Shown: in pieces, positions 54,059-62,390 of the stretch
Layout of the letters: each line of letters begins with the position of its first letter
Position numbering within the stretch: the stretch's first letter is position 1
Assembly: GCF_019599145.1 (NCBI RefSeq)
Contig: NZ_CP080647.1
Span: forward strand, 9,548,001-9,612,000
Source of the DNA: Streptomyces akebiae
GTDB lineage: Bacteria; Actinomycetota; Actinomycetes; Streptomycetales; Streptomycetaceae
DNA: 64,000 nt
Direction of reading: 5' to 3'
Program-made: the position numbers and the translations under genes
The notes under the pieces: generated by a model
Seen by the model: only the letters and a program-made list of their open reading frames with translations
Databases searched by the model: none
What the model was told of the DNA's origin: nothing

Positions 54059-56080
54059 ATGCCGGAGACCACCCCCACGGGCCTGACCAGGCTCGCCTTC
54101 GGTGGGGACTACAACCCCGAGCAGTGGCCGGAAACCGTCTGGCACGAGGACGTCCGGCTGATGCGCGAGGCCGGCGTCACGATGGTGAGCGTCGGCATCT
54201 TCTCCTGGGCCCTGCTGGAGACCTCACGGGGCACCTACGACTTCGCGTGGCTCGACCGTCTGCTCGACCTGCTCCACGAGAACGGCATCCGCGTCGACCT
54301 CGGCACCCCCACGGTCGCCCCGCCGGTCTGGTTCTACCGTGAGCACCCCGAGGCGCTGCCCGTGACCGCCGACGGCACCCGGTACGAGTTCGGCTCGCGC
54401 GGCGCCATCTGCCACAGCAACGCCGACTACCGGGCCGCCGCCGCGAACATCACCACCAGGCTCGCCGAACGCTACGCCGACCACCCGGCGCTCGCCCTGT
54501 GGCACGTCCACAACGAGTACGGCGTCCCCGTCTCCGCCTGTTACTGCGACTCCTGCGCCACGCACTTCCGCCGCTGGCTGGAGCGGACGTACGGCGATGT
54601 CGCGGCGGTCAACGAGGCCTGGGGCACCGCCTTCTGGGGCCAGCACTACACCGACTTCGCGCAGATCAACCCGCCACGCGTGACCCCCACGGTGGGCAAT
54701 CCCGGGCAGGCCCTCGACTACAAGCGGTTCGCCGACGAGACGATCCGCGAGAACTTCGTCGCCGAGCGGGACATCCTGCACCGGCTCGCGCCCGGCATCC
54801 CGGTGACCACCAACTTCATGGCCGCGCTCAGCCAGTGCGACTCCATGGACTACTGGGCCTGGGGCCGCGAGGTCGATCTCGTCACCAACGACCACTACCT
54901 GATCACCGACGGCCGTCGCACCCACGTCAACCTCGCGATGGCCGCCGACCTCACCCGCTCGGTCGGCGGCGGCGCCCCGTGGCTGCTCCTGGAGCACTCC
55001 ACCTCGGGCGTCAACTGGCAGGCCCGCAACCCCGCCAAGGCCCCCGGCCAGATGGCCCGCAACTCCCTCGCCCATGTGGCACGCGGCTCCGACGGCGCCA
55101 TGTTCTTCCAGTGGCGGCAGTCCCGGCGCGGCGCCGAGAAGTTCCACTCGGCGATGCTGCCGCAGGCCGGCACTGAGTCGCGTGTGTGGCGCGAGGTCGT
55201 CGAACTGGGCGCCTCCCTCGACTCGCTGAGCCAGATCCGCGGCAGCCGGACCGTCGCCGACGTGGCCGTCCTGTGGGACTGGCACTCCTGGTGGGCGCAG
55301 AACCTCGCCTGGCGCCCCAGCGAGGACCACGAGGCCCGCGAACGCGCCGACGCCTTCTACGAGGCCCTCTACGACCGCCACCACACGGTCGACTTCGCCC
55401 ACCCGGAAGCCGACTTGTCGGCCTATCCCCTTGTCGTCGTTCCCGCGCTGTACCTGATGACCGAAGCCGCGGGGCACAACCTCAAGGCGTACGTCGAGAA
55501 CGGCGGCACCCTCGTCGTCTCCTACTTCTCGGGAATCGTCGACGAGCACGACGCCGTCCACGAGGGCCCGTACCCCGGCGCCCTGCGGGACGTGCTCGGC
55601 CTGACCGTCGAGGAGTTCTCGCCGCTGCTCGGCGGGGAGAGCGTCCGCATCACCGGCCCCGACGGCTCGGAACTCACCGGCGACGTGTGGACCGAGTTCG
55701 TGGTGACGCGCGGTGCCGAGCCCGTGTGGACCTACGCCGACGGTCTCGCCGCCGACCGGCCCGCCGTCACCCGGCACCGGCTCGGCGAGGGCTCCGCCTG
55801 GTACGTGTCGACCCGCCTCGACGCGCACGGCCTCGACGCGCTCCTCGGCTGGGCCGCCGACGACGCGGGTATCGCACCCCGGGCCGACCTGCCCCGCGAC
55901 GTCGAAGTGGTGCGCCGGGCGGGGGAGTCGGGCGACTTCCTCTTCGCGATCAACCACACCGCGCTCGACGCGAAGGTGCCGCTGGACACGGCCGGCACCG
56001 AACTCCTCACCGGCGAACGCGCGGCGGGCCGACTCGTCGTACCCGCCGGCGCGGTCAGGGTCGTACGTCTCGACGCCTGA
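54059..56080 (+). CDS. GH42 beta-galactosidase
   Basis: The protein has 673 residues; ATG 54059 follows GGGAGAGATCC. The catalytic TIM barrel has GGDYNPEQWP at the start, the acid/base Glu in WHVHNEYG (E153) and the nucleophile in LLLEHSTSG (E312). A Cys-rich insert CYCDSC with neighbouring His suggests the zinc cluster seen in some GH42 enzymes. A trimerisation (glutamine-amidotransferase-like) domain and small C-terminal sandwich follow. No signal peptide is seen, so it cleaves imported galacto-oligosaccharides in the cytoplasm. It is divergent from the ABC operon and followed by the secreted galactanase, the order expected for galactan use (GanA/GanB-type). Confidence 0.95.
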   Translation: MPETTPTGLTRLAFGGDYNPEQWPETVWHEDVRLMREAGVTMVSVGIFSWALLETSRGTYDFAWLDRLLDLLHENGIRVDLGTPTVAPPVWFYREHPEALPVTADGTRYEFGSRGAICHSNADYRAAAANITTRLAERYADHPALALWHVHNEYGVPVSACYCDSCATHFRRWLERTYGDVAAVNEAWGTAFWGQHYTDFAQINPPRVTPTVGNPGQALDYKRFADETIRENFVAERDILHRLAPGIPVTTNFMAALSQCDSMDYWAWGREVDLVTNDHYLITDGRRTHVNLAMAADLTRSVGGGAPWLLLEHSTSGVNWQARNPAKAPGQMARNSLAHVARGSDGAMFFQWRQSRRGAEKFHSAMLPQAGTESRVWREVVELGASLDSLSQIRGSRTVADVAVLWDWHSWWAQNLAWRPSEDHEARERADAFYEALYDRHHTVDFAHPEADLSAYPLVVVPALYLMTEAAGHNLKAYVENGGTLVVSYFSGIVDEHDAVHEGPYPGALRDVLGLTVEEFSPLLGGESVRITGPDGSELTGDVWTEFVVTRGAEPVWTYADGLAADRPAVTRHRLGEGSAWYVSTRLDAHGLDALLGWAADDAGIAPRADLPRDVEVVRRAGESGDFLFAINHTALDAKVPLDTAGTELLTGERAAGRLVVPAGAVRVVRLDA

Positions 56081-56140
56081 TCATCAGCTGTGGGCGGCGA
56101 CCGGTCACCGAGCCGTACGAGTGACCGCCGCCGCTCCCCG

Positions 56141-56165
56141 CCCGGGGCCGCTTCCCGGCCCCGGG
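56141..56165 (+). terminator. Perfect 10-bp GC hairpin after the GH42 gene
   Basis: CCCGGGGCCG pairs with CGGCCCCGGG around a 5-base CTTCC loop, 60 bases after the GH42 stop. It separates GH42 from the GH53 transcript. Confidence 0.7.
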
Positions 56166-56211
56166 TCACCCCCGACGCCGACCGGATCTCTGGGGACATC
56201 CGGTCGGTCCC

Positions 56212-56250
56212 GGCGGCGCCGCGCCCACGGCCGTCGGGCGCGGCGCCGCC
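56212..56250 (+). promoter_or_regulatory. Perfect 15-bp hairpin upstream of the GH53 gene
   Basis: GGCGGCGCCGCGCCC pairs exactly with its complement around a 9-base loop, ending 46 bases before the GH53 start. It is either a second terminator after GH42 or a stable structure in the GH53 leader mRNA; a promoter between it and the start is not obvious. Confidence 0.5.
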
Positions 56251-56296
56251 ACAGCACCGCACCACCAGGCTCCCCACCTTCGTCGAAGGGACGACG

Positions 56297-57865
56297 ATGT
56301 TCCACGCGAGACGCGCCCTCAGGGCCCTGCTCATACCGCTGTTCGCCGGTCTGGCGCTCACCACCGTGCCCGCCACCTCGGCGCACGCGGCCTCCACGCT
56401 CACCAACGGAGGCTTCGAGTCCGACGGGACCGGGACCGCGACGCCGGCCGGCTGGTCGACGTACTCGGCCGGCGGGCAGAACGCCGCCTCGTTCACCGAG
56501 TCCGGTGGCCACGGCGGCAGTTACCGTCTGACTCACTGGTCGTCCTCCGCGTACAAGGTGGAGACGTACCAGTACCTGTCCGGCCTGACCAACGGGAACT
56601 ACAAGCTCACCGCGTGGGTGCGCTCCGGCGGCGGCCAGAACAGCGCGTACATCGCGCTGAAGAACTGCGGCAGCACCGAGCAGCGCACCGACATCCCGGT
56701 CTCCTCCAGCGGTTGGATCCGGATCGTCACCTCGATCGCGGTGACCAACAACCAGTGCACCATCAGCATCAACTCCGACGCGGGCGCCGGGAACTGGATC
56801 AACGTCGACGACCTGACCTTCGCGTCCGGTACGACGGGCCTGTCCATCAAGGGCTCCGACGTGTCGTCGCTCATCAAGAGCGAGGCCAAGGGCGGCGTCT
56901 ACAAGAACAGCTCCGGCACCACGGGCGACGCGCTCGCCATCCTCAAGGGCGCCGGACAGAACTACGCCCGCGTCAAGGTCTGGGTCAACCCCGCCGACGG
57001 CTACAACAACAAGACGCGCGTGCTCGCCGCCGCCAAGCGCATCAAGGCGCAGGGCATGAAGCTGCTGGTCGACTTCCACTACTCGGACACCTGGGCCGAC
57101 CCGGGCGCGCAGACCGTGCCGTCCCCGTGGACCGGTCACTCCTACAGCCAGCTGAGGACGGACGTCTACAACCACACCTACGACGTCCTGAACGCCCTCA
57201 AGTCCCAGGGCACCACCGCCGACATGGTCCAGGTGGGCAACGAGATCAACGGCGGCATGCTGTGGTCGGCCGGCTCCACGTCCAACTGGTCGCAGCTCGC
57301 CGGACTGCTCAACTCCGGCTACGACGCGGTCAAGGCGGTCAACTCCTCCACCCAGGTGGCGCTGCACCTCGCCAAGGGCGGTGACCTGTCCGGCACCCGC
57401 TGGTGGTTCGACAGCGCGGTCTCCAACGGGGTGAAGTTCGATGTCATCGGCCTGTCGTACTACGGCTACTGGCACGGCACGCTCGCGGACTTCCAGACCA
57501 CGTTGGACGACGCGGCGTCCCGCTACGCCAAGCCGGTGTTCGTCGCCGAGACGGCCTACCCGTTCCGGCTGGACAGCGAGGACGCGCACGAGAACATCAT
57601 CGACCTGTCGAGCGAGCTGGTGTCCGGTTACCCGGCCACGACCGCCGGTCAGACGCGGTGGATGAAGGACATCGCGAGCATCGTCGAAGCCGTCCCGAAC
57701 GGCCGCGGCCTCGGGATCTTCTACTGGGAGTCGACGTGGACCGCCGTCGCGGGCAACGGCTGGGACCCGACGGACGCGGCGTCCGGCAACGGGTGGGAGA
57801 ACCAGGCGCTGTTCGGGTACGACGACAGGGCGCTGCCGGCGATGGCGTGGTTCAGCCATCGGTGA
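56297..57865 (+). CDS. Secreted GH53 arabinogalactan endo-beta-1,4-galactanase
   Basis: The protein has 522 residues; ATG 56297 follows GAAGGGACGACG. Sec signal peptide: MFHARRALRALLIPLFAGLALTT..., cleavage near SAHA-AS. Residues ~35-170 are a CBM61-like beta-sandwich (TNGGFESDGTGTATPAGWSTY...NWINVDDLTF). The GH53 barrel follows: GSDVSSLIKSEAKGGVYKN, LLVDFHYSDTWADPG, the acid/base MVQVGNEINGG (E316), VIGLSYYGYWHG and the nucleophile VFVAETAYPF (E418), ending with GLGIFYWE. It cuts beta-1,4-galactan of plant cell walls outside the cell, giving oligosaccharides for the ABC transporter and GH42. No LacI palindrome is visible directly upstream, so its control may differ. Confidence 0.95.
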   Translation: MFHARRALRALLIPLFAGLALTTVPATSAHAASTLTNGGFESDGTGTATPAGWSTYSAGGQNAASFTESGGHGGSYRLTHWSSSAYKVETYQYLSGLTNGNYKLTAWVRSGGGQNSAYIALKNCGSTEQRTDIPVSSSGWIRIVTSIAVTNNQCTISINSDAGAGNWINVDDLTFASGTTGLSIKGSDVSSLIKSEAKGGVYKNSSGTTGDALAILKGAGQNYARVKVWVNPADGYNNKTRVLAAAKRIKAQGMKLLVDFHYSDTWADPGAQTVPSPWTGHSYSQLRTDVYNHTYDVLNALKSQGTTADMVQVGNEINGGMLWSAGSTSNWSQLAGLLNSGYDAVKAVNSSTQVALHLAKGGDLSGTRWWFDSAVSNGVKFDVIGLSYYGYWHGTLADFQTTLDDAASRYAKPVFVAETAYPFRLDSEDAHENIIDLSSELVSGYPATTAGQTRWMKDIASIVEAVPNGRGLGIFYWESTWTAVAGNGWDPTDAASGNGWENQALFGYDDRALPAMAWFSHR

Positions 57866-57888
57866 GTGCGTGTAGGTGACGGTTTCGC

Positions 57889-57916
57889 GGGGTCGCACGT
57901 CTCGGCGTGCGGCCCC
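57889..57916. terminator. 11-bp hairpin between convergent GH53 and ATP-grasp genes
   Basis: GGGGTCGCACG pairs with CGTGCGGCCCC (one T/G wobble) around a 6-base loop, in the 60-base gap between convergent stops. It is a bidirectional terminator candidate. Confidence 0.65.
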
Positions 57917-57925
57917 TTGCGCCGT

Positions 57926-58759
57926 TCAGCCGCCGGCGGCGCCCAGGAAGTCGTGCAGTGATCGCGTCATGGCGGTGACGAAGGCGTCCCTGACCCGCTC
58001 CGGGACACGGTCCAGCGAGAGGTACGGGTTGAGGTCCTCCAGCTCGACCAGGAGCAGGTCGCCGGACCGGGTGCGGCAGGCGTCCACGCGCTGGATGCCG
58101 TGGTCGAGGGTGTTCCAGTCGATGAAGCGCCGGGCGAAGGCGAGGTCGGCCCCGGAGGCCTCGTAGGGTTCCAGGACCCAGCGGCGGTCGGGGTCGGGTG
58201 CGTACAGGGCGTACTGGAAGGTGTCGTCGACGTAGTAGAAGGACACCTCGTAGCGGAAGTCGACGCGTGGCTGGACGAGGACGTCGCCCCAGGTCAGACC
58301 GGCCAGCTCGGGGCCGGTCGAGAAGCGCAGGCCGAGGGAGTCCGCGCCGGCCCTGGGCTTCACCGCGTACGAGCCGGACTCCGGCAGCCGCCGCAGGTCC
58401 TCGGGCCGGTCGACGGTGGGGATGACCGGGTACCCGGCGCCGGTGAGGTCCAGCAGGTACTGCTTGCCGACCATGTCGGCGCGGCCCGTCAGCGGGTTGT
58501 AGACGCGGGTCCCGAGAGCCGTCGCCCGCTCGCGGAAGGCCTCGTACGCCTCCTGGTGGTGCAGGACGGGCCCGCTGTTGCGCACCACGACCGCGTCGAA
58601 GCGGTCCATCAGCGCCGCCGCGTCCAGCGGGTGGCACAGGGCGATGTCGAACTCCGCGCGCAGCCGGGAGGTGAGGACGATGTCCTCGTCGCCGTAGCGC
58701 CGCCCCCGGGCCGGATAGGCGAGGTCGGTGACGTACAGCAGGCGGGCGCGGGCGGGCAC
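57926..58759 (-). CDS. ATP-grasp-fold protein, substrate unknown
   Basis: The protein has 277 residues; GTG 58759 follows GGGAGA; the reading can be extended upstream but only through low-complexity Pro/Arg sequence. ATP-grasp features: a N-terminal Rossmann-like part (LLYVTDLAYPARGRRYGDEDIVL...DAVVVRNSGP), the central GKQYLLDLTGAGYPVIPTV..., SYAVKPRAGADSLG (ATP-binding Lys) and a metal-binding ending LLLVELEDLNPYLSL (Glu/Asn). Similar proteins ligate a carboxylate to an amine or thiol (RimK, glutathione synthetase type). No biosynthetic neighbours define the substrate; it is divergent from an SMP-30-like gene. Confidence 0.75.
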   Translation of the reverse strand: MPARARLLYVTDLAYPARGRRYGDEDIVLTSRLRAEFDIALCHPLDAAALMDRFDAVVVRNSGPVLHHQEAYEAFRERATALGTRVYNPLTGRADMVGKQYLLDLTGAGYPVIPTVDRPEDLRRLPESGSYAVKPRAGADSLGLRFSTGPELAGLTWGDVLVQPRVDFRYEVSFYYVDDTFQYALYAPDPDRRWVLEPYEASGADLAFARRFIDWNTLDHGIQRVDACRTRSGDLLLVELEDLNPYLSLDRVPERVRDAFVTAMTRSLHDFLGAAGG

Positions 58760-58872
58760 GGCGGTCTCCCTGGTCGGTGACGGCCAACTTAACCCGAGGA
58801 CATGTGGGGCGGCCCGGCCCGCTGCCAGGATGGACCGGTGCAGGCGATCGGGCGGACCTCCGGGAGGCGGAC

Positions 58873-59859
58873 ATGACGGACGCGGCGGACAGGACGGACC
58901 CACACGGCGCACTGGTGCCCCTGGCGTACGTCGGGATCGGCGGGCGAGGGCCCGAGGACGTCGTCGCCGACGAGCGCGGACGGGTGCTGACCGGTGTCGA
59001 GGACGGCCGGGTCCTGCGGGTGGACGGGCTCGCGGAGCCGGGGCGGGCCCGGGTCGAGACGCTCGCCGAGACCGGTGGCAGGCCTCTCGGCCTCGAACTC
59101 CTCCCAGACGGCGACCTGTTGGTGTGTGACGCCGAGCGGGGGCTGCTGCGCGTCACGACCGGCGACGGCACGGTCCGGGTGCTCGCCGACGAGGTGCGCG
59201 GTGAGCGGCTGCGGTTCTGCAGCAACGCCGTGGCCCTCTCCGACGGGACGGTGTACTTCACGGTCTCCAGCCGCCGGTACCCCCTCCATCAGTGGATCGG
59301 CGACATCGTCGAACACACCGGTACCGGACGGCTGCTGCGCCTCGCGCCGGGCGCGGGCACACCCGAAGTCGTCCTGGAGGGGCTCCAGTTCGCCAACGGC
59401 CTCGCGCTCTGCGCCGACGAGTCGTTCCTCGTGCTCGCGGAGACGGGCGCCCGCCGGCTGACCCGTGTCCGCCTCACGGGGGCCGGGGCCGGCACGAGCG
59501 AGCCCTTCGTCGAGGACCTGCCGGGCATGCCCGACAACATGTGGCGCGACCAGGAGGGCGGGTTGCTGTGGGTGGCGTTGGCCGGCCCGCGCATCGGCGC
59601 CCTCGACCGCCTGCACCGCGCGAGCCCGGCCGTGCGGAGCGCCGCGAGCCGGGTGGCGGTACGGGCGCCGTTCCGGCCCCTGGGGTTCGCCGGGGTCGTC
59701 GCGGTCGACGACGAGGGGCACGTCGTCCACACCCTGGTCGACAGCCGTTCCCGGTTCCGCATGGTGACGAGTGCCTGTGTCGCCGAGGGGCAGCTGATCC
59801 TGGGCAGCCTGGTCGAGCGGGGGGTCGCGGTGTGCGCGCTGCCGGGGAAGGCGGACTGA
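58873..59859 (+). CDS. SMP-30/strictosidine-synthase-like beta-propeller hydrolase
   Basis: The protein has 328 residues; ATG 58873 follows GGGAGG. It has the six-blade propeller motifs of the SMP-30/gluconolactonase and strictosidine synthase-like family: GRGPEDVVADERGRVLTGVEDGRVLRVD, RPLGLELLPDGDLLVCDAERGLLRV, FCSNAVALSDGTVYFTVSS, LQFANGLALCADESFLVLAETGARRLTRV and LPGMPDNMWRDQEGGLLWVAL. The conserved Asn/Asp residues at blade tops (FANG, PDNM) would bind Ca2+ and a lactone or ester. No signal peptide is evident. The substrate is unknown. Confidence 0.8.
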   Translation: MTDAADRTDPHGALVPLAYVGIGGRGPEDVVADERGRVLTGVEDGRVLRVDGLAEPGRARVETLAETGGRPLGLELLPDGDLLVCDAERGLLRVTTGDGTVRVLADEVRGERLRFCSNAVALSDGTVYFTVSSRRYPLHQWIGDIVEHTGTGRLLRLAPGAGTPEVVLEGLQFANGLALCADESFLVLAETGARRLTRVRLTGAGAGTSEPFVEDLPGMPDNMWRDQEGGLLWVALAGPRIGALDRLHRASPAVRSAASRVAVRAPFRPLGFAGVVAVDDEGHVVHTLVDSRSRFRMVTSACVAEGQLILGSLVERGVAVCALPGKAD

Positions 59860-60063
59860 ACGTGTGGTGGCCATGACGGGGTACCGGGCGCGTGCGGGGC
59901 GGACCGCGGTGGCGTTACGCTGTTGACCGGCCGCGATCCCCTCGCGGCGCGGCGGTGGGGCCCGCCGTACCCGAACCGCGGCAATCCGCCGCCAACGGTC
60001 CCTGCTTGCGACGGAGTATGTCCGGCCTTCGACCGGGCACCGCCGAGTAGGAGACGCGCCGAC

Positions 60064-60546
60064 ATGACAGTTCCGCACCCCGACGGGGCTCGACCCCTGC
60101 GACCGACCGGGGCCCCCGTCGCCGGACCTCCCCGGGCCGCCCCCTGGCACGACCAGGCATCCGTGGTCGCGGTCGTGGCGATCGGCGGCGGCATCGGTGC
60201 GGCGGCCCGCTACGGCGCGTCGCTCATATGGCCGGCGCAGCCCGGCGGCTTCCCCTGGAGCATGTTCGGGGTGAATGTCGCCGGCTGCTTCGTGATCGGC
60301 CTCTTCATGGTCGTGATCACGGACGTCTGGGCCGCCCACCGCCTGGTACGGCCCTTCTTCGGCACCGGCGTACTGGGTGGCTTCACCTCCTTCTCGGCCT
60401 ACGCCATCGACATCCAGCGCCTGGTCGACGAGGGCCACCCCCGCACCGCCCTCGCCTACCTCGCCGCCACGCTCCTCGTCGCCCTCATCGCGGTCTGGCT
60501 CGCGGCGACGACAGCACGCCTGCTTCTCGCATGGAGGAGACGTTGA
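60064..60546 (+). CDS. crcB: CrcB/Fluc fluoride channel, subunit 1
   Basis: The protein has 160 residues from ATG 60064. After a ~30-residue N-terminal extension come four membrane helices with the CrcB signatures: [26 protein letters not shown] and [18 protein letters not shown]. It exports toxic fluoride by passive permeation as a dual-topology dimer. A second CrcB lies two genes on, as in bacteria where two homologues form a heterodimer. No fluoride riboswitch consensus was recognised in the 200 bases upstream. Confidence 0.9.
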   Translation: MTVPHPDGARPLRPTGAPVAGPPRAAPWHDQASVVAVVAIGGGIGAAARYGASLIWPAQPGGFPWSMFGVNVAGCFVIGLFMVVITDVWAAHRLVRPFFGTGVLGGFTSFSAYAIDIQRLVDEGHPRTALAYLAATLLVALIAVWLAATTARLLLAWRRR

Positions 60547-60914
60547 CACGTACCGAACGGGCACGGCTCACCGGTCCCGCCGTCCGCCTCACCGTCCTGA
60601 TCGGCGAGCACGACACCTGGCACCACAAGCCGCTCTACAGCGAGATCGTGCACCGGGCACACGCCGCCGGCCTCGCGGGCGCCAGCGTCTTCCGGGGCAT
60701 CGAGGGCTTCGGCGTCTCCTCGGTCGTTCACACGGCGCGGTTGCTCTCGCTCAGTGAGGACCTGCCGGTCGCGGTGATCGTGGTGGACACGGAGGACCGC
60801 GTCCGGGCGTTCCTGCCGCAATTGGACGAACTGGTCGTCGAGGGGCTGGTGACGCTCGACGCCTGCGAGGTCGTCGGCCGGACCGGGTCCACCGAACCAC
60901 GTGAGGAAAGGTAA
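60543..60914 (+). CDS. DUF190 protein between the two fluoride channels
   Basis: The protein has 123 residues. The start is taken as TTG 60543, 5 bases after GGAGGAG and overlapping the crcB stop (TTGA); an ATG 12 bases earlier has no ribosome site. The PII-like DUF190 fold is shown by [42 protein letters not shown] and [35 protein letters not shown]190 genes are recurrent companions of crcB and probably regulate or stabilise the channel; the ligand is not known. Confidence 0.85.
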   Translation: MTRTERARLTGPAVRLTVLIGEHDTWHHKPLYSEIVHRAHAAGLAGASVFRGIEGFGVSSVVHTARLLSLSEDLPVAVIVVDTEDRVRAFLPQLDELVVEGLVTLDACEVVGRTGSTEPREER

Positions 60915-60923
60915 GAAGCCGTC

Positions 60924-61298
60924 GTGAACTGGGCGCTCGTCATCGTCGGCGGAATGGTCGGCGCGCCTCTGCGTTACCTCACCGACCGCGCCGTGCAGTC
61001 CCGTCACGACACGGTCTTCCCGTGGGGCACGTTCACCGTGAACGTCGCCGGTTCCCTGGTCCTCGGCGTCCTCACCGGCGCCGTGACCACGGGTGCCGCC
61101 ACCTCCCACCTGCAACTTCTGCTCGGCACCGGACTGTGCGGGGCGCTCACCACATACTCGACCTTCTCGTACGAGACCCTGCGCCTAGCCCAGGACGGCG
61201 CACGCTTCCACGCCGTCGCCAATGTCGTCGGGAGTGTGGTGGCCGGGCTCGGCGCGGCTCTTGTCGGGATGGCGGCGGCGCAGGCCCTCTGGGCGTGA
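60924..61298 (+). CDS. crcB: CrcB/Fluc fluoride channel, subunit 2
   Basis: The protein has 124 residues from GTG 60924. Four membrane helices with GGMVGAPLRYLTDRAV, FTVNVAGSLVLGVLTG and LLGTGLCGALTTYSTFSYETL, nearer to the canonical CrcB than subunit 1. It is expected to pair with subunit 1 in opposite orientation. The operon order CrcB-DUF190-CrcB with a 4-base overlap and a 9-base gap supports joint expression. Confidence 0.92.
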   Translation: MNWALVIVGGMVGAPLRYLTDRAVQSRHDTVFPWGTFTVNVAGSLVLGVLTGAVTTGAATSHLQLLLGTGLCGALTTYSTFSYETLRLAQDGARFHAVANVVGSVVAGLGAALVGMAAAQALWA

Positions 61299-61338
61299 GT
61301 GCGGGCGCTTACCCGGCCGTTGTACGACTGCCTCCACC

Positions 61339-61359
61339 GGCGCGACCCCGCGTCGCGCC
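61339..61359 (+). terminator. 8-bp hairpin after the fluoride operon
   Basis: GGCGCGAC pairs with GTCGCGCC around a 5-base loop, 40 bases after the second crcB stop. A probable terminator. Confidence 0.6.
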
Positions 61360-61435
61360 CCGGGTACGTCGGCCCGGCCTCGCCCGTCGTGCCCGCAGGA
61401 ATTCGTCGTGCCCCAGCAGAGCAGAACTGGACCCC

Positions 61436-62269
61436 ATGAGCACCATCAGCGTCGGTCAGGCAGTCGTCCTCGGAGCGGTCGAGGGGGTGACGGAGTTCCT
61501 CCCGGTGTCCTCCACCGGCCATCTGAAGATCACCGAAGGGCTGATGGGGATCCAGGTGGACGACAAGGCGGTCGTCGGGTTCTCGGCGGTCATCCAGGTC
61601 GGCGCGATCGCCGCGGTGCTCGTGTACTTCCGTCACGACATCGCGCGCATCGGATCCGCCTGGTTCCGGGGGCTGTTCGACGCGGGGGAGCGGCAGGACC
61701 GCGACTACCGGTTCGCGTGGTGGGTGATCGCCGCGACGATCCCGATCGTCGTCGTGGGGCTGGCTGCCCGGTCGCTGATCGAGGGGCCGCTCGCCTCCCT
61801 GTGGGTGGTGGCCGGCTCCCTGATCGTCGGCAGCGGCGTGATGTGGGTCGCCGAACAGGTGGGCCGGCGCAGGCGAGCGGAGGAGGACACCCGGTTCCGG
61901 GACGCGATGCTCGTCGGCGGTTCGCAGATCCTCGCTTTGCTGTTCCCCGGTTTCTCCCGCTCCGGCGCCACCATGTCGACCGCGCTGCTGCTCGACCTCG
62001 ACCGGGTCGCCGCCACCCGGCTCTCCTTCTTCCTCGGCATTCCGGCCCTCACCGGCGCCGGGCTCTACGAGCTGAAGGACGCCCTCGGCTCGGGGGTGGG
62101 CGCGGCCCCGCTGATCGCCGGCACCACCGTGTCGTTCGCGGTCGCGTACGCTTCGGTCGCCTGGCTGCTGAAGTTCGTGACCAGGCACTCCTTCCAGGTG
62201 TTCGTGTCGTACCGGATCGTGGTGGGCGTCCTGCTGTTCGGGTTGCTCGCTGCCGGTGGCCTCGGCTGA
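61436..62269 (+). CDS. uppP: Undecaprenyl-diphosphatase UppP (BacA family)
   Basis: The protein has 277 residues from ATG 61436. Polytopic membrane protein with both active-site motifs: EGVTEFLPVSSTGH (near residue 16) and FPGFSRSGATM (near residue 175). It dephosphorylates undecaprenyl pyrophosphate, recycling the lipid carrier for peptidoglycan and other envelope polymers. No clear Shine-Dalgarno precedes the start. It is monocistronic. A role in bacitracin resistance is a family property, not shown here. Confidence 0.95.
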   Translation: MSTISVGQAVVLGAVEGVTEFLPVSSTGHLKITEGLMGIQVDDKAVVGFSAVIQVGAIAAVLVYFRHDIARIGSAWFRGLFDAGERQDRDYRFAWWVIAATIPIVVVGLAARSLIEGPLASLWVVAGSLIVGSGVMWVAEQVGRRRRAEEDTRFRDAMLVGGSQILALLFPGFSRSGATMSTALLLDLDRVAATRLSFFLGIPALTGAGLYELKDALGSGVGAAPLIAGTTVSFAVAYASVAWLLKFVTRHSFQVFVSYRIVVGVLLFGLLAAGGLG

Positions 62270-62353
62270 CGAGGCCCACCCCCACGAGGCCGTCACACGG
62301 CACACGGCTGATCCACCACCGCTCGTGACCTGGAAGATCGAATACGGGCCCCC

Positions 62354-62383
62354 TTGACAGCCCCCTCCGGTCACCCGCAGGAT
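62354..62383 (+). promoter_or_regulatory. Promoter giving a leaderless GntR-regulator mRNA
   Basis: TTGACA (62354-62359) and CAGGAT (62378-62383) are separated by 18 bases. The expected start of transcription is at or within a base of the GTG at 62391, so the mRNA would have no leader. No Shine-Dalgarno is present. Confidence 0.7.
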
Positions 62384-62390
62384 CACCCCC

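Noticed and set aside
59860-60063. Fluoride (crcB) riboswitch ahead of the fluoride operon
   Set aside because: No recognisable core consensus of the motif was found by eye; a covariance search would be needed to settle it.
60531-60914. ATG at 60531 as the DUF190 start
   Set aside because: There is no ribosome site before it, while the TTG at 60543 is 5 bases after GGAGGAG and couples to the crcB stop.
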